From Gammaproteobacteria bacterium (GTDB taxonomy: Bacteria; Pseudomonadota; Gammaproteobacteria; Steroidobacterales; Steroidobacteraceae): 43,663 nucleotides of DNA. Each line of letters begins with the position of its first letter. The first letter of the stretch is position 1. The stretch is from positions 1 to 43,663 of the forward strand of contig JASHSK010000003.1 of the NCBI GenBank assembly GCA_030038755.1. The letters are read 5' to 3'. This document shows, piece by piece, positions 12,086 through 23,770 of the stretch. The notes beneath the pieces were generated by a model, which searched no databases, was not told where the DNA came from, and worked only from the letters and a program-made list of their open reading frames with translations. The translations under genes were made by a program, and so were the position numbers.

Positions 12086-13389
12086 ACGGTGGCGATCGGT
12101 GCGCGGCGGCAGGCCGGTTTGGTCAGCAGCATCTGCACGTCTCCGAGCTGCCGCTCAGCGAAGCCGCCCTCGCAATAGCACAGGTAGAACTCCCACTGGC
12201 GCACGAAGCTGTCCGGATAGCCCAACCGGCGCACTTCCGGCAGATGCGCGAAGAAGTTATGCCGCCAGCTCGAGAGCGTACGCGCGTAATGCGGCCCGAT
12301 GTCTTCCAGGTGAAACAGCTTCAGATCGCTGGCCTTGCAGATCGCCCGCAGCAACGCCGTGACCGAGGGGATGAAGCTTCCCGGGAAAATGAAACGCTGG
12401 ATGTAGTCGACGCTGCGCAGCGCCTCGGCGTACAGCTGATCCTGGATCGTGATCGCCTGCAGCAGCATCGCGCCGTGCGGCGCGAGCAGACGGCTGCACT
12501 GGCGGAAGAATGCCGGCAGATAGTCTGCTCCCACCGCCTCGATCATCTCGATCGACACGAGCTTGTCGTAGCGGCCGGTCAGGGCACGGTAATCCTCGAG
12601 CAGCAGCGTCACCTGCCCGGAGAGCCCGGCGGCGGCGATCAGCTCGCGGGTGTACTCGAACTGCGCGCGCGAAATCGTGGTGGTCGTGACGCGGCAGCCG
12701 TAGTGACGCGCCGCGTGCAGCGCCAGACCTCCCCAGCCGGTGCCGATCTCCAGCAGATGATCGCCCGGACCGAGCGCGAGCTTGCGGCAGGCGGCGTCGA
12801 ATTTGGCGCGCGACGCTTCCGCCAGCGTCGACTGCTCGCTCTGAAAGATGCCGCAGGAGTACGCCATGGTTTCATCGAGCATCAGCCGATACAGGTCGTT
12901 GCCGATGTCGTAGTGCGCGGCGATGTTGCGCGCGCTGCCGCGCAGGGTATTGCGGCGCAGCCAGTGCGCCGTGCGCCGCACCGGGGCGCTGGCGCGTGCC
13001 CAGCCGCGGTCCATGCGCGTGAGCGCGGCGCGATTGATCACCATGATGCGCACCAGCGCCGTCAGATCGTCGCAGCGCCAGTACCCGTGGATGTACGCCT
13101 CACCGGCTCCGACACTGCCGCCGAAGGCGGCCGCGATATAGAAGCGCGCGTCCAGGACGTGCACGGTCACGGACAGCGCACAGCGCTCCGTGCTGCGGCC
13201 GAAGCGATGCTCGGTGCTGCCGTCGATCAGCCGCAGCTGGCCGTGCGCCAGGCCCGCGAGCGCGCGCAGCAGGGCGCGGCGAGCGAGCAGGCCGCGCACA
13301 CCGGGCGCTGTGCTCGCCCGCCGTGGCGGCGCAGCGCTGCCGGCGTCGGCACCGCCCGGCCCGGCGACGGGGACAATGCTCGGCTTCAT
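12082..13389 (-). CDS. Cyclopropane-fatty-acyl-phospholipid synthase family methyltransferase
   Basis: HYDIGNDLYRLMLDETMAYSCGIF, LLEIGTGWGGLALHAA, SIEMIEAVGADYLPAFF, FIFPGSFIPS; start placed at MKPSIV (13389). Confidence 0.93.
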   Translation of the reverse strand: MKPSIVPVAGPGGADAGSAAPPRRASTAPGVRGLLARRALLRALAGLAHGQLRLIDGSTEHRFGRSTERCALSVTVHVLDARFYIAAAFGGSVGAGEAYIHGYWRCDDLTALVRIMVINRAALTRMDRGWARASAPVRRTAHWLRRNTLRGSARNIAAHYDIGNDLYRLMLDETMAYSCGIFQSEQSTLAEASRAKFDAACRKLALGPGDHLLEIGTGWGGLALHAARHYGCRVTTTTISRAQFEYTRELIAAAGLSGQVTLLLEDYRALTGRYDKLVSIEMIEAVGADYLPAFFRQCSRLLAPHGAMLLQAITIQDQLYAEALRSVDYIQRFIFPGSFIPSVTALLRAICKASDLKLFHLEDIGPHYARTLSSWRHNFFAHLPEVRRLGYPDSFVRQWEFYLCYCEGGFAERQLGDVQMLLTKPACRRAPIATV

Positions 13390-13412
13390 GGGCCTTACGC
13401 GCCCGCGGCCCG

Positions 13413-14411
13413 TCAGCGGATCCGGCGCAGCGGATTTTCCCGTACGGTGGCCGGCACGGGCTTGAGGTCCCAGATCAACCCCAGCCACGACATCACCTTC
13501 AGCAGATAGTAGGTGACGTCGTACTCCCACCAGTAGAAGCCCTGGCGTGCCGCGTTCGGGTAGTAGTGATGATTGTTGTGCCAGCCCTCGCCGAGCGTGA
13601 GCAGCGCGAGCAGCCAGTTGTTGCGGCTGGTGTCGCCGGTGCGGTAGCGCTGGCGGCCGAACAGATGCGAGAGTGAGTTGATCGTGTAGGTGGCGTGCCA
13701 GCAGAGCACCGTCGAGATGAAGAAGCCCCACACGAGCATCTGAACGCCGCTGGTTCTGAGGGACGGCGCGGTGTGCTCGAGCAGCAGGCCGAGCAGCAGC
13801 ATGCCGGCGGCCAGCACCAGCGGCACCAGGATGTCGAAGCGATCGAGCCAGCGCAGCTCGGGGAACTTCAGCAGGTCGCGCACGAAGCGCAGGTCCGGTG
13901 TGAATCCCTTGATCGACAGGAACCAGCCCATGTGGGCGCGCCAGAACCCGTGCTGCACCGGGGAGTGCAGGTCGGTCTGCTTATCGGAGTTGGCGTGGTG
14001 ATAGCGATGATGGGCGGCCCACCAGACCGGTCCGCGCTGTACCGCCGAGGCTCCCAGCAGGCCGAAGATGAACTGCCCGACCCGCGAGGTCTTGAAGGAG
14101 CGGTGCGAAAAATACCGGTGGTAGAAGCCCGTGATGGCGAACATGCGCACCAGGTACGCCACTGCCGCGACGATCAGCGCGATCGGGCTCACCCCGACCC
14201 AGATGGCTCCGAGGCAGGCGACATGCATCAGCACGAAGGGCAGGATGCGCGCCCAGTCGATGCGATCGGGCAGCGTGTCGCGCGCCGCCTGCACATACTC
14301 GCAGCTGGTGTCGAACCAACGCAGCAGCGTTCGGGCGGCCGAGCGCAGCAGACGGGTAGGGCTGATAGACGTGCCGGACGTAGCGCGCGCCGATTGAGCC
14401 GATGCTGGCAT
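13413..14411 (-). CDS. Membrane acyl-CoA/fatty acid desaturase (delta-9 type)
   Basis: Histidine boxes HRYFSHRSFK, HRYHHANSDKQTDLHSP, GEGWHNNHHYYPNAAR. Confidence 0.95.
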   Translation of the reverse strand: MPASAQSARATSGTSISPTRLLRSAARTLLRWFDTSCEYVQAARDTLPDRIDWARILPFVLMHVACLGAIWVGVSPIALIVAAVAYLVRMFAITGFYHRYFSHRSFKTSRVGQFIFGLLGASAVQRGPVWWAAHHRYHHANSDKQTDLHSPVQHGFWRAHMGWFLSIKGFTPDLRFVRDLLKFPELRWLDRFDILVPLVLAAGMLLLGLLLEHTAPSLRTSGVQMLVWGFFISTVLCWHATYTINSLSHLFGRQRYRTGDTSRNNWLLALLTLGEGWHNNHHYYPNAARQGFYWWEYDVTYYLLKVMSWLGLIWDLKPVPATVRENPLRRIR

Positions 14412-14537
14412 GAATCCCTCAGTTTGTGCGCCAACGACGTCGCAGGAGCACCCGCGGCGCGAGACCGTTGCCGACGACTGGATATTGTATCCGAGTTACC
14501 GGCGCACGCGGTGAGCCCGGAGCGTCCGCTCGCGCAC

Positions 14538-14663
14538 CGGCGGCGCCGGTTCGCCCGCCTGCGTCGCCAGCTCGCCCGCCTGCGTCGCCAGCTCGCCCGC
14601 CGGCGGCGCCGGTTCGCCCGTCTGCAGTGGCGGTTCGCCCGTCTGCGTCGCCGGCTCGCCTGC
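14538..14663. repeat. Minisatellite-like array, six 21-bp units
   Basis: Units at 14538, 14559, 14580, 14601, 14622, 14643 ([CT/CG]GCGTCGCCAGCTCGCCCGC variants); two are identical. Confidence 0.95.
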
Positions 14664-14704
14664 CCAATCGGGCCGTCGTGCTCAAGGCTGTGCCTGCGGC
14701 GTGC

Positions 14705-15583
14705 TCAAAACGCTGCCGCCTGAAGTGCCGCGATGCGCTGTTCCAGTGGGGGGTGGCTCATGAGCAGCCGCGCCCACCCGCTGCCCTCCCCGCCGGAGAT
14801 GCCGAAGGCGTTCATCTGCGCCGGCAACGGTTCATCACGCGCCGCCCGCAGCCGCTCGAGCGCGGCGATCATGCGCTCGCGAGCGGTCAGGCGCGCACCG
14901 CCCGCATCGGCGCGAAATTCCCGCCAGCGCGAAAATCCCATGACCAGCATGCTCGCCAGGATGCCGAGCACGATCTGCGTGACCCAGACCGTGGCCAGGT
15001 AGCCGATGCCACGGCCGGCGTTATCGCGCAGGATCGAGCGATCCACGATGTTACCGACGATGCGGGACAGGAAGATGACGAAGGTATTGACGACTCCCTG
15101 GATCAGCGCCAGCGTCACCATGTCGCCGTTGACCACGTGGGTCATCTCGTGGCCGAGCACCGCCTCGATCTCGGATGCGTTCATGGTCTCGAACAGCCCG
15201 CTGCTGACCGCGACGAGCGCATGGTCGCGGTGCGCACCGGTTGCGAAGGCGTTGGGCTGGGGGGAAGGGAAGACGCCGACCTCGGGCATGCCCACACCGG
15301 CCTTCTGCGCCAGGGACTGGACGGTCTCGAGCAGCCACTGCTCACGGGTCGAACGCGGCTGGCTGATGATCTGCACGCCCAGGCTGCGTACCGCCATCCA
15401 CTTGGAAATTGCCAGGGAAATCAGCGAGCCGCCGACTCCGATGACGGCCGCGAACACCAGCAGCGCGCCCAGAGTGCTGCCGCGCTGCGAGAGCCACGCA
15501 TCCAGGCCCGTCACACGCGCGACGATGCTGATCATCAGCAGAACGGCAAGGTTCGTCAGGATGAACAGCAGGATGCGTTTCAT
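14705..15583 (-). CDS. htpX: Protease HtpX
   Basis: VLGHEMTHVVNGDMVTLALIQGVVNTFVIFLSR; N-terminal TMs; C-terminal LLMSHPPLEQRIAAL. Confidence 0.96.
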   Translation of the reverse strand: MKRILLFILTNLAVLLMISIVARVTGLDAWLSQRGSTLGALLVFAAVIGVGGSLISLAISKWMAVRSLGVQIISQPRSTREQWLLETVQSLAQKAGVGMPEVGVFPSPQPNAFATGAHRDHALVAVSSGLFETMNASEIEAVLGHEMTHVVNGDMVTLALIQGVVNTFVIFLSRIVGNIVDRSILRDNAGRGIGYLATVWVTQIVLGILASMLVMGFSRWREFRADAGGARLTARERMIAALERLRAARDEPLPAQMNAFGISGGEGSGWARLLMSHPPLEQRIAALQAAAF

Positions 15584-15619
15584 GGCTCTGACCGGACAGA
15601 CGACCGGTCAGGCGAGGAG

Positions 15620-15973
<354 letters not shown>

Positions 15974-16092
15974 GGGATTACATCCTTCGAAGTAGGCCGA
16001 TGGGTGAGGCGCACAGGGACGCCCCGGATATTAGGGCGCCAAAAGCTGGCAGGCAATCGCCGCGTCGCAGTTGACCTACAATAGCGACGTTT

Positions 16093-17352
16093 ATGATAGA
16101 AGAGCACGGGTCTGGCCGTCCCTCCACTCCGCTGTCGGCGGCGCGCCGTATCGTCGTGAAGGTAGGCTCGGCGCTGCTGGTAGACGCCGGGACGGGACGA
16201 CTCAACCGCGCGTGGCTGAAGACATTGATCGCAGACCTGCTGCGGCTGCGCCGCCGAGGCCAGCAGGTGATCCTGGTGTCCTCCGGCGCGGTGGCGCTCG
16301 GGCGCCGCCAGCTCGGTCTGGCGGCCGGGACGCTGCGCCTGGAGGAGAGCCAGGCGGCGGCGGCGGTCGGCCAGATCCGGTTGGCGCATGCCTACAAGGA
16401 GCTGCTCGAGGCGACCGGCGTCACGGTCGCCCAGGTCCTGCTGACGCTGGAGGACAGCGAGCAGCGCACCCGCTATCTCAACGCTCGCGCCACTCTCGAG
16501 GCGCTGCTGCGCCTGCAGGCGCTACCGGTCATCAACGAGAACGACACCGTGGCCACCGCGGAGCTGCGCTACGGGGACAACGACCGGCTGGCGGCGCGCG
16601 TGGCGCAGATGGCGAGCGCCGATTGCCTGGTACTGCTCTCGGATGTGGATGGCCTGTACACCTCCGATCCCAACCGCCACCCTGACGCCCGCTTCATCGA
16701 ACGGGTCCTGCGCATCACCCCCGAGATCGAGGCGATGGCCGGGCGCCCGAGCTCCACGGTCGGCTCGGGAGGCATGGCCACCAAGATCGCCGCGGCGCGC
16801 ATCGCGGTGAATGCGGGCTGTCATATGTGCATCGCCTCCGGGCATCATCGCCATCCGATTCGCCGCATCGAGCGCGTGGCGCGCTGCACATGGTTCATCC
16901 CCGCGGCAACGCCGCTCGCCGCGCGCAAGCAGTGGATCGCCGGCACGTTACGGCCCGCCGGGGCCATGCATATCGACGCGGGGGCGTTGCGCGCTCTGCG
17001 CAGCGGCAAGAGTCTGCTGCCGGCCGGCGTGACCGCGACCCTGGGCCGCTTCGAGAGCGGCGATACCGTCAGCGTGCTCAGCGCCGATGGTGCCGAGGTG
17101 GCGCGCGGCATCAGCGCCTATTCGGACAGCGACGCCGCGCGCATCATCGGGCGCCAGAGCAGCGAGATCGAAGCGGTGCTTGGATTTCGCGGCCGCGAGG
17201 AGTTGATTCACCGGGACGATCTGGTGATCCTGCACCTGGGCTACGACGCACAGGGTCGCGCGTCGCCGGCATCGCAGTTCGACCGGGACGGGATGGAAGA
17301 GCCGGCGGATGGGCCGGGGCTGTCGGGATTTTCTCTGAAGGTGCAGCCATGA
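16093..17352 (+). CDS. proB: Glutamate 5-kinase with C-terminal PUA domain
   Basis: [63 protein letters not shown]. Confidence 0.96.
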   Translation: MIEEHGSGRPSTPLSAARRIVVKVGSALLVDAGTGRLNRAWLKTLIADLLRLRRRGQQVILVSSGAVALGRRQLGLAAGTLRLEESQAAAAVGQIRLAHAYKELLEATGVTVAQVLLTLEDSEQRTRYLNARATLEALLRLQALPVINENDTVATAELRYGDNDRLAARVAQMASADCLVLLSDVDGLYTSDPNRHPDARFIERVLRITPEIEAMAGRPSSTVGSGGMATKIAAARIAVNAGCHMCIASGHHRHPIRRIERVARCTWFIPAATPLAARKQWIAGTLRPAGAMHIDAGALRALRSGKSLLPAGVTATLGRFESGDTVSVLSADGAEVARGISAYSDSDAARIIGRQSSEIEAVLGFRGREELIHRDDLVILHLGYDAQGRASPASQFDRDGMEEPADGPGLSGFSLKVQP

Positions 17353-17367
17353 AGGTGCAGCCATGAA
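17336..17367. repeat. 14-bp tandem duplication spanning proB stop and proA start
   Basis: TGAAGGTGCAGCCA at 17336-17349 and 17350-17363, then TGAA; proB stop 17350-17352, proA ATG 17363-17365. Confidence 0.97.
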
Positions 17368-18673
17368 CCGGATCGCCGAGGCGACCGAGGCCTCACGGCT
17401 CGTCGAGCGGGCGGAAGACGTGGTGCTGCTGATGCAGCGCCTCGGGCGTGCTGCCGTGACGGCGGCGGCCGAGCTCGCGCTGGCGGATACCGCCAGCAAG
17501 AATTGCGCCTTGAGCGAAGCGGCCGCCGCCATTCGGCGCCGCAGCGGCGAGATCCTCGCCGCGAACGCCGAGGACATGAGCGCGGCCAGGGACCGGGCTG
17601 TGCCGGCGGCCCTGCTCGATCGGCTGGCGCTGGATGAGCGCCGTGTGGCCGCGATGGCGCGAGGGGTGGAGGAGGTGGCGGCACTGCCCGATCCCGTGGG
17701 CACGGTGATCGCGCAGTGGACGAGGCCCAACGGGCTGCGCATAGAGCGGGTACGCGTGCCGCTCGGGGTCATCGGCATCATCTACGAGAGCCGTCCGAAC
17801 GTGACCGCCGACGCCGGTGCGCTGTGTCTGAAGTCCGGCAATGCCGCGATCCTGCGCGGCGGGTCGGAGAGCGTGCGCTCCAGTGCGGCCATCCATCACT
17901 GCCTGGTCGAGGGACTGCTCGCCGCGCACCTGCCGGCCGCCGCGATCCAGCAGGTGCCGACCTCCGACCGGGCGGCGGTCGGGCAGATGCTCGGCGGCAT
18001 GCAGGAATATCTGGACGTGCTGGTCCCGCGGGGCGGCAGGAGCCTCGTCGAGCGCGTGCAGCGCGAGGCGCGTGTGCCGGTCATCGGTCACCTGGAGGGC
18101 AACTGCCACGTGTACGTCGACCGCGACGCGGATCTGGCGATGGCTCGCGCGGTCACGCTCAATGCCAAGATGCGTCGCACGGGCATCTGCGGGGCGGCCG
18201 AAACGCTGCTGGTGGACCGCGGCTGTCCGAGCGGTTATCTCGGCGCGCTGATCGACGCCCTGATCGCTGCCGGCTGCGCCGTGCGCGGCGACGCTGCCGC
18301 GCAAACCGCCGATGCGCGGGTCACGGCCGCGACCGAGGTGGACTGGCTCACCGAATATCTGGACGCAATCATCGCGGTGCGCGTGGTGGACGGCGTGGAT
18401 GAGGCCATCGCGCACATCGCACGCTATGGCTCGGCGCATACCGAAGCCATCGTCACCGCGAACGCAGCCACCGCAGAGCGCTTCCTGGCGCGCGTCGACA
18501 GCGCCATCGTGCTCCACAACGCCTCCACGCAGTTCGCCGACGGCGGGGAGTTCGGGATGGGTGCCGAGATCGGCATCTCCACCGACCGCTTTCATGCGCG
18601 CGGACCGGTCGGGGTCGAGCAGCTGACCAGCTACAAATACGTGGTGCGCGGCAGCGGTCAGGTGCGCCCGTAA
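17363..18673 (+). CDS. proA: Glutamate-5-semialdehyde dehydrogenase (gamma-glutamyl phosphate reductase)
   Basis: [74 protein letters not shown]-like motif. Confidence 0.96.
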   Translation: MNRIAEATEASRLVERAEDVVLLMQRLGRAAVTAAAELALADTASKNCALSEAAAAIRRRSGEILAANAEDMSAARDRAVPAALLDRLALDERRVAAMARGVEEVAALPDPVGTVIAQWTRPNGLRIERVRVPLGVIGIIYESRPNVTADAGALCLKSGNAAILRGGSESVRSSAAIHHCLVEGLLAAHLPAAAIQQVPTSDRAAVGQMLGGMQEYLDVLVPRGGRSLVERVQREARVPVIGHLEGNCHVYVDRDADLAMARAVTLNAKMRRTGICGAAETLLVDRGCPSGYLGALIDALIAAGCAVRGDAAAQTADARVTAATEVDWLTEYLDAIIAVRVVDGVDEAIAHIARYGSAHTEAIVTANAATAERFLARVDSAIVLHNASTQFADGGEFGMGAEIGISTDRFHARGPVGVEQLTSYKYVVRGSGQVRP

Positions 18674-19218
18674 CCGTGGGTGTGCGCATGCGCGTGCGGC
18701 GCGTGCGCATGCGACTCCGCGTGTGCAGGAGCCTGCGCGTGCTCGTGGGGTTCCACGTGCGTCTGGGGATGGGCATGCGCCGCGGCCGCGGCGCAGTGCT
18801 CGCAGTTGACCCAGCCGGAGTCGCCGTCCTCGTAGTGCTCTTTTTTCCAGATAGGCACGCGGTGCTTGACCTCATCGATGATGTAGCGGCACGCATCGAA
18901 GCACTCGCCGCGATGCACGGCGCTCACGCCTACCCAGACGGCGATCTCGCCAATGGCCAGCGGTCCGACGCGGTGTGCACACAGTGCGTGACTGATCCCG
19001 AAGCGCTGCCGGGCCTCGGCGAGGATACGTTCTCCCTCGCGACAGGCGAGCGGCGCGAAGGCTTCATATTCGAGCCGCTGCACGCGACGACCATCGTTGC
19101 GATCGCGGACCCAGCCCTCGAAGGCCACGTAGCCCCCGCAGCCCGGCGCCTGCAGCGCGGCCCGCAGCTGCTCGATCGGCAGCGCGTGCTCGTACAGGCT
19201 GAATGACAGCTCGCTCAC
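18658..19218 (-). CDS. moaE: Molybdopterin synthase catalytic subunit MoaE with His-rich C-terminal tail
   Basis: [78 protein letters not shown]; tail with ~12 His in ~45 aa. Confidence 0.94.
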   Translation of the reverse strand: MSELSFSLYEHALPIEQLRAALQAPGCGGYVAFEGWVRDRNDGRRVQRLEYEAFAPLACREGERILAEARQRFGISHALCAHRVGPLAIGEIAVWVGVSAVHRGECFDACRYIIDEVKHRVPIWKKEHYEDGDSGWVNCEHCAAAAAHAHPQTHVEPHEHAQAPAHAESHAHAPHAHAHTHGYGRT

Positions 19219-19242
19219 GGGACCTCCTCGCCCACGCGCGCC

Positions 19243-20192
<950 letters not shown>

Positions 20193-20196
<4 letters not shown>

Positions 20197-20861
20197 GCGC
20201 GCGCCTCGCGCGCGCTAGCCGAGCGCGACGCTGCGGCACCCACCCGGCGGCGCCCACCGCTTTTCGACAGCAACCGCACCGCCTCGATGCGAATGTCGTG
20301 GGAGAGCGCCTTGCACATGTCGTAAATCGTCAGGGCCGCCAATGTGGCCCCGGTCAGCGCCTCCATCTCGACGCCGGTCTTGTGGTGGACCTCGACGCGA
20401 CAGCGCACGCGAATGAGCGCCGCACGGGGAGCTGCCTTGCCTGCCTTGCGGTCGTGTGCGCGCGCGCTGCCGGACGGACCAGGCTCGAAGTCGATGCTCA
20501 CCTGGCAGTGCTCGAGCGCGAGCGGATGGCAGAAGGGGATGAGCTCCGCCGTGCGCTTGGCGGCCATCACTCCCGCCAGGATCGCGGTATCGAATACCGG
20601 ACCCTTGCGCGTGCGATGGCCGCTGCTGCGCAGGGCGTCGGCCACGGCCGCCGGCAGCCGAACGCGTGCCTCGGCCTCGGCAATGCGGTGGGTGACGGCC
20701 TTGGCGCCGACGTCGACCATGGTGGGGCGGTTGCTGGCATCCAGATGTGAGAGGCCGGGTGCACCGCCGTCGTCGGGCGCGCCACCGTTGCCGGGTGCAC
20801 GACCGCTGCCGCGTGCGCCACCGTCGCCGCTCGCGTGACCGTTGTGCCGCCGGGCCATCAT
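20193..20861 (-). CDS. moaC: Cyclic pyranopterin monophosphate synthase MoaC
   Basis: [78 protein letters not shown] 20861 overlaps moaA stop (ATGA). Confidence 0.95.
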
Positions 20862-21943
20862 CCACCCAGATAGTTCATTTCGACGTGCTGTACGCCGCGC
20901 GCCCGCAGCTCGTCGCGCAGCTCGCTGTAGCGATCCATGCGCCGCTCCCAGACGGCGCGGATCAGCGCACTGAGCTCCGCGTCGCTGGCACCCGCGCGCA
21001 GCGGGCCGCGCAGATCCACGCCCGTGGCGGCGAACAAACACGTGTGCAGCTTGCCGTCCGAGCTCAGGCGCGCGCGCGAGCAGTCTCCACAGAACGGCTG
21101 CGTGACCGAGGAGATGAAGCCCACCTCTCCGGCGCCGTCCTGGAAGGCGTAACGGCGTGCAACCTCGCCGCGGTAGGCCGGCTCCAGCGGCGTGAGCGGC
21201 CAGCGTGCGTGCACGCGCTCGTACAGCTCGTGCGAGGGCACGACGCGCTCGCGGTTCCAGTCGTTGCGGTTGCCCACGTCCATGTATTCGATGAAGCGCA
21301 CGATCGCGCCGCTGCCGCGAAAGTGCTCGAGCAGATCCAGGGCGCTGTGATCGTTCAGGCCGCGCTGCACGACCGCATTGATCTTGATCGGGGAGAGCCC
21401 CGCGTGGCGCGCGGCCTCGATTCCGGCGAGCACCTCGTCGAGCTGTGCGAAGCCGCCGGCCATGACGGCGAACACCTCCGGGTCCAGGCTGTCGAGGCTC
21501 ACCGTGACGCGCTTGAGGCCCGCGGCGCGCAGCGCGGCGGCGTGCTGGGCGAGCAGCACGCCGTTGGTCGTCAGGGCGATGTCTTCGATGCCTGGAAGGC
21601 CGCTGAGGTCGCCGATCAGGTCGGGCAGCCCGGCGCGCACCAGCGGCTCTCCCCCGGTGATGCGCAGCTTGACCACGCCCAGCGGTACGAACGCGCGCGT
21701 CAGGCGCACCAGCTCCTCGAAGCTCAGGCGTTCGCCCGAGCGCAGGAAGCGATACTGCTCGTGGTAGCGCTCGCGCGGCATGCAGTATGGGCAGCGGAAG
21801 TTGCAGCGGTCCGTGACGGACAGGCGCAGATCGCGCAGCGGCCGATTCAGCCGATCCGTCGGTGGGCGCGGGCGCGGCGGCAGCGGATGCACCCGTGCGC
21901 CGCCGCCCTTGGCTCCCATACCGGTCTGACCCTTCTGATCCAT
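20858..21943 (-). CDS. moaA: GTP 3',8-cyclase MoaA (radical SAM)
   Basis: [45 protein letters not shown]. Confidence 0.96.
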   Translation of the reverse strand: MDQKGQTGMGAKGGGARVHPLPPRPRPPTDRLNRPLRDLRLSVTDRCNFRCPYCMPRERYHEQYRFLRSGERLSFEELVRLTRAFVPLGVVKLRITGGEPLVRAGLPDLIGDLSGLPGIEDIALTTNGVLLAQHAAALRAAGLKRVTVSLDSLDPEVFAVMAGGFAQLDEVLAGIEAARHAGLSPIKINAVVQRGLNDHSALDLLEHFRGSGAIVRFIEYMDVGNRNDWNRERVVPSHELYERVHARWPLTPLEPAYRGEVARRYAFQDGAGEVGFISSVTQPFCGDCSRARLSSDGKLHTCLFAATGVDLRGPLRAGASDAELSALIRAVWERRMDRYSELRDELRARGVQHVEMNYLGG

Positions 21944-21968
21944 GTCGTAAGGCTACCAGCGCCGGGCG

Positions 21969-23168
21969 TCACCAGCGAAAAAACCGCGCAACGTGACCTT
22001 TGGGCAGCTCGGCGGGCCCGGAGGGCAGCTCCACGAAGCCGTCGGTATGGGCCAGGGCGGCGAAGTCACCGGAATCGTTCGTCGGGCAGGGGGTCGCCCA
22101 GGGGCGCGCCCAATCATCGAAGGCGATGCGCACCGGCATGAAGCCGGTCAGTGCCGGCTTCCACGCCAGCGGGGCGGCCAGTGCAACCCGCTCGGGCGCC
22201 GCCTCGGGCATGCCCATCGCCGCGTACAGCGCCGGCACGACGTAGCGGATCAGGCACACCAGGGTCGAGACCGGGTTGCCGGGCAGCGCAAACGCCGCAC
22301 GGCCCTCCGCCGAGGTCCCGAACCACATGGGGCGTCCCGGACGCTGCGCGACGCCGTGGAAAATGCAATGCACGCCCAGCTCCTCGAGCACCTTGGGGAC
22401 GAGGTCGAAGCGCCCCATGGACACCCCGCCCGACAGAATCAGCACCTCGTGCGTGGTCAGATGCAGCCGAAGCCGCTCATGCAGTACGGCGACCTTGTCG
22501 GGCAGGTGATCATCGGCCACGCGCTGGAAGCCGCGCTGGCGCAGCGCGGCCGTGACGCCATACGCGTTGGAGCGGCGGATTTGATGCGGCGCAATAGGAT
22601 CTCCGGGCTCCACCAGCTCGTTGCCCGTGGACACCACCATCAGAGCGGGCTGGCTGCTGACCCGCACGCGCGCCATCCCCGCGGAGGCGGCGACCGCCAC
22701 TTCCGGCGCATGCAGCACGCTGCCGGCCGGCAGCAGCAGCGCCCCCTGAGTGCGGTCGCTGGCCCGGCGACTGACGTACGTCCAGGGTATCGCGCGCACC
22801 GCGGCGGCGAGCGTCACGTGGCCGTCGGCGCTGTGGATCTGCTCGACCGGGATGACCACGTCACAGCCGCCCGGCAGCACCGCCCCGGTCATGACCTCGA
22901 TGCAATGTTCGGGCGATGAGAGCGTCAGCGGCGGATCGCCCGCAGCCTGGGTGCCCTGCAGCCGGAAGCGCCGCTGTCCGTTCCCCGTGGCGCTCGAGGC
23001 GAGCGCGATGCCATCCATCATCACCCGATCGAAGGGCGGCTGGTCGCGTTCGGCATAGATATTCTCGCGCAGCACCGCTCCCCCGCACTGGCCCAGAGGG
23101 AGCGACTCGATGGGCAGGCAGGCCAGGTGAGAGCCAATGAGCTTCTCTGCGGCCGGGGGGTCGAGCAT
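21969..23168 (-). CDS. moeA: Molybdopterin molybdotransferase MoeA
   Basis: QPPFDRVMMDGIAL, MTGAVLPGGCDVVIPVE, STGNELVEPG, ILSGGVSMGRFDLVP, ALPGNPVSTLV; start placed at MLDPPAAEKLI (23168). Confidence 0.95.
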   Translation of the reverse strand: MLDPPAAEKLIGSHLACLPIESLPLGQCGGAVLRENIYAERDQPPFDRVMMDGIALASSATGNGQRRFRLQGTQAAGDPPLTLSSPEHCIEVMTGAVLPGGCDVVIPVEQIHSADGHVTLAAAVRAIPWTYVSRRASDRTQGALLLPAGSVLHAPEVAVAASAGMARVRVSSQPALMVVSTGNELVEPGDPIAPHQIRRSNAYGVTAALRQRGFQRVADDHLPDKVAVLHERLRLHLTTHEVLILSGGVSMGRFDLVPKVLEELGVHCIFHGVAQRPGRPMWFGTSAEGRAAFALPGNPVSTLVCLIRYVVPALYAAMGMPEAAPERVALAAPLAWKPALTGFMPVRIAFDDWARPWATPCPTNDSGDFAALAHTDGFVELPSGPAELPKGHVARFFRW

Positions 23169-23194
23169 GCCCCGGCATTCTATCGCGTGGCCGC

Positions 23195-23770
23195 TCAGTG
23201 TCGCTGGCGCGAGGCGCGCAGGGCGCTCAGGCGCTCGCGCGCCCGATAGATGCGCATCTCCACGGCCTTGGCATTGAGTCCGAGCAGCTCGGCGGCCTGC
23301 TGGTGCGACAGGCCTTCCAGCGCGGTGAGCAGCAGCGGTTCCTTCAGTGAGCGGGGCAGGACGGCGATCGAGCGCTCGAGCTGCTCGATCTCCTGCTCGG
23401 TGGCGACCGAGCTTTCCGGCCCGGCGGCGGGGTCGGACAGCTCGAGCCCCTCGCTTTCTTCGCCCGTCAGACGCGCAAACACGCGTCGCACGCTCTCGCG
23501 CCGCGCGCGGTCGCGGCACTTGTTGAGCGCGATGCGGCGCAGCCAGACATCGAACGGACGCGCCGGCTGGTAGCGCGAGAGGGCAAGCCATGCGGAAAAA
23601 AAGGTGTCCTGCAGCACATCGTAGGCATCATCGGCATTGCCAACGTAGCGCCGCACGAAGCGGTAAGCCCACTGCTTGTGGCGACCCATCAGCTGCGCGA
23701 AGGCGGCATCGTCACCATCCAACGCACGTTTGACCAGGGTCGCATCCTCATCCCCCCCGGTGTCGGTCAA
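23195..23770 (-). CDS. ECF-type RNA polymerase sigma factor
   Basis: Region 2 DAYDVLQDTFFSAWLALSRYQPARPFDVWLRRIALNKCRDRAR; region 4 LTALEGLSHQQAAELLGLNAKAVEMRIYRARERL; TTG start overlapping upstream stop. Confidence 0.92.
   Translation of the reverse strand: MTDTGGDEDATLVKRALDGDDAAFAQLMGRHKQWAYRFVRRYVGNADDAYDVLQDTFFSAWLALSRYQPARPFDVWLRRIALNKCRDRARRESVRRVFARLTGEESEGLELSDPAAGPESSVATEQEIEQLERSIAVLPRSLKEPLLLTALEGLSHQQAAELLGLNAKAVEMRIYRARERLSALRASRQRH

Noticed and set aside
12001-13509. 502-aa plus-strand ORF
   Set aside because: Antisense to the cyclopropane synthase gene, which has strong motifs.
10643-14411. Secondary-metabolite or novel lipid island
   Set aside because: FAD oxidase, CFA synthase and desaturase are ordinary lipid/redox genes; adjacency alone is not enough for a new pathway claim.
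14538-14663. CRISPR array
   Set aside because: Units are contiguous 21-bp repeats without unique spacers and there are no cas genes in the window.
14419-14685. 88-aa minus-strand ORF with heptad repeats (RAGDAGG)
   Set aside because: Produced by the 21-bp minisatellite being a multiple of 3; no start context or domain support.
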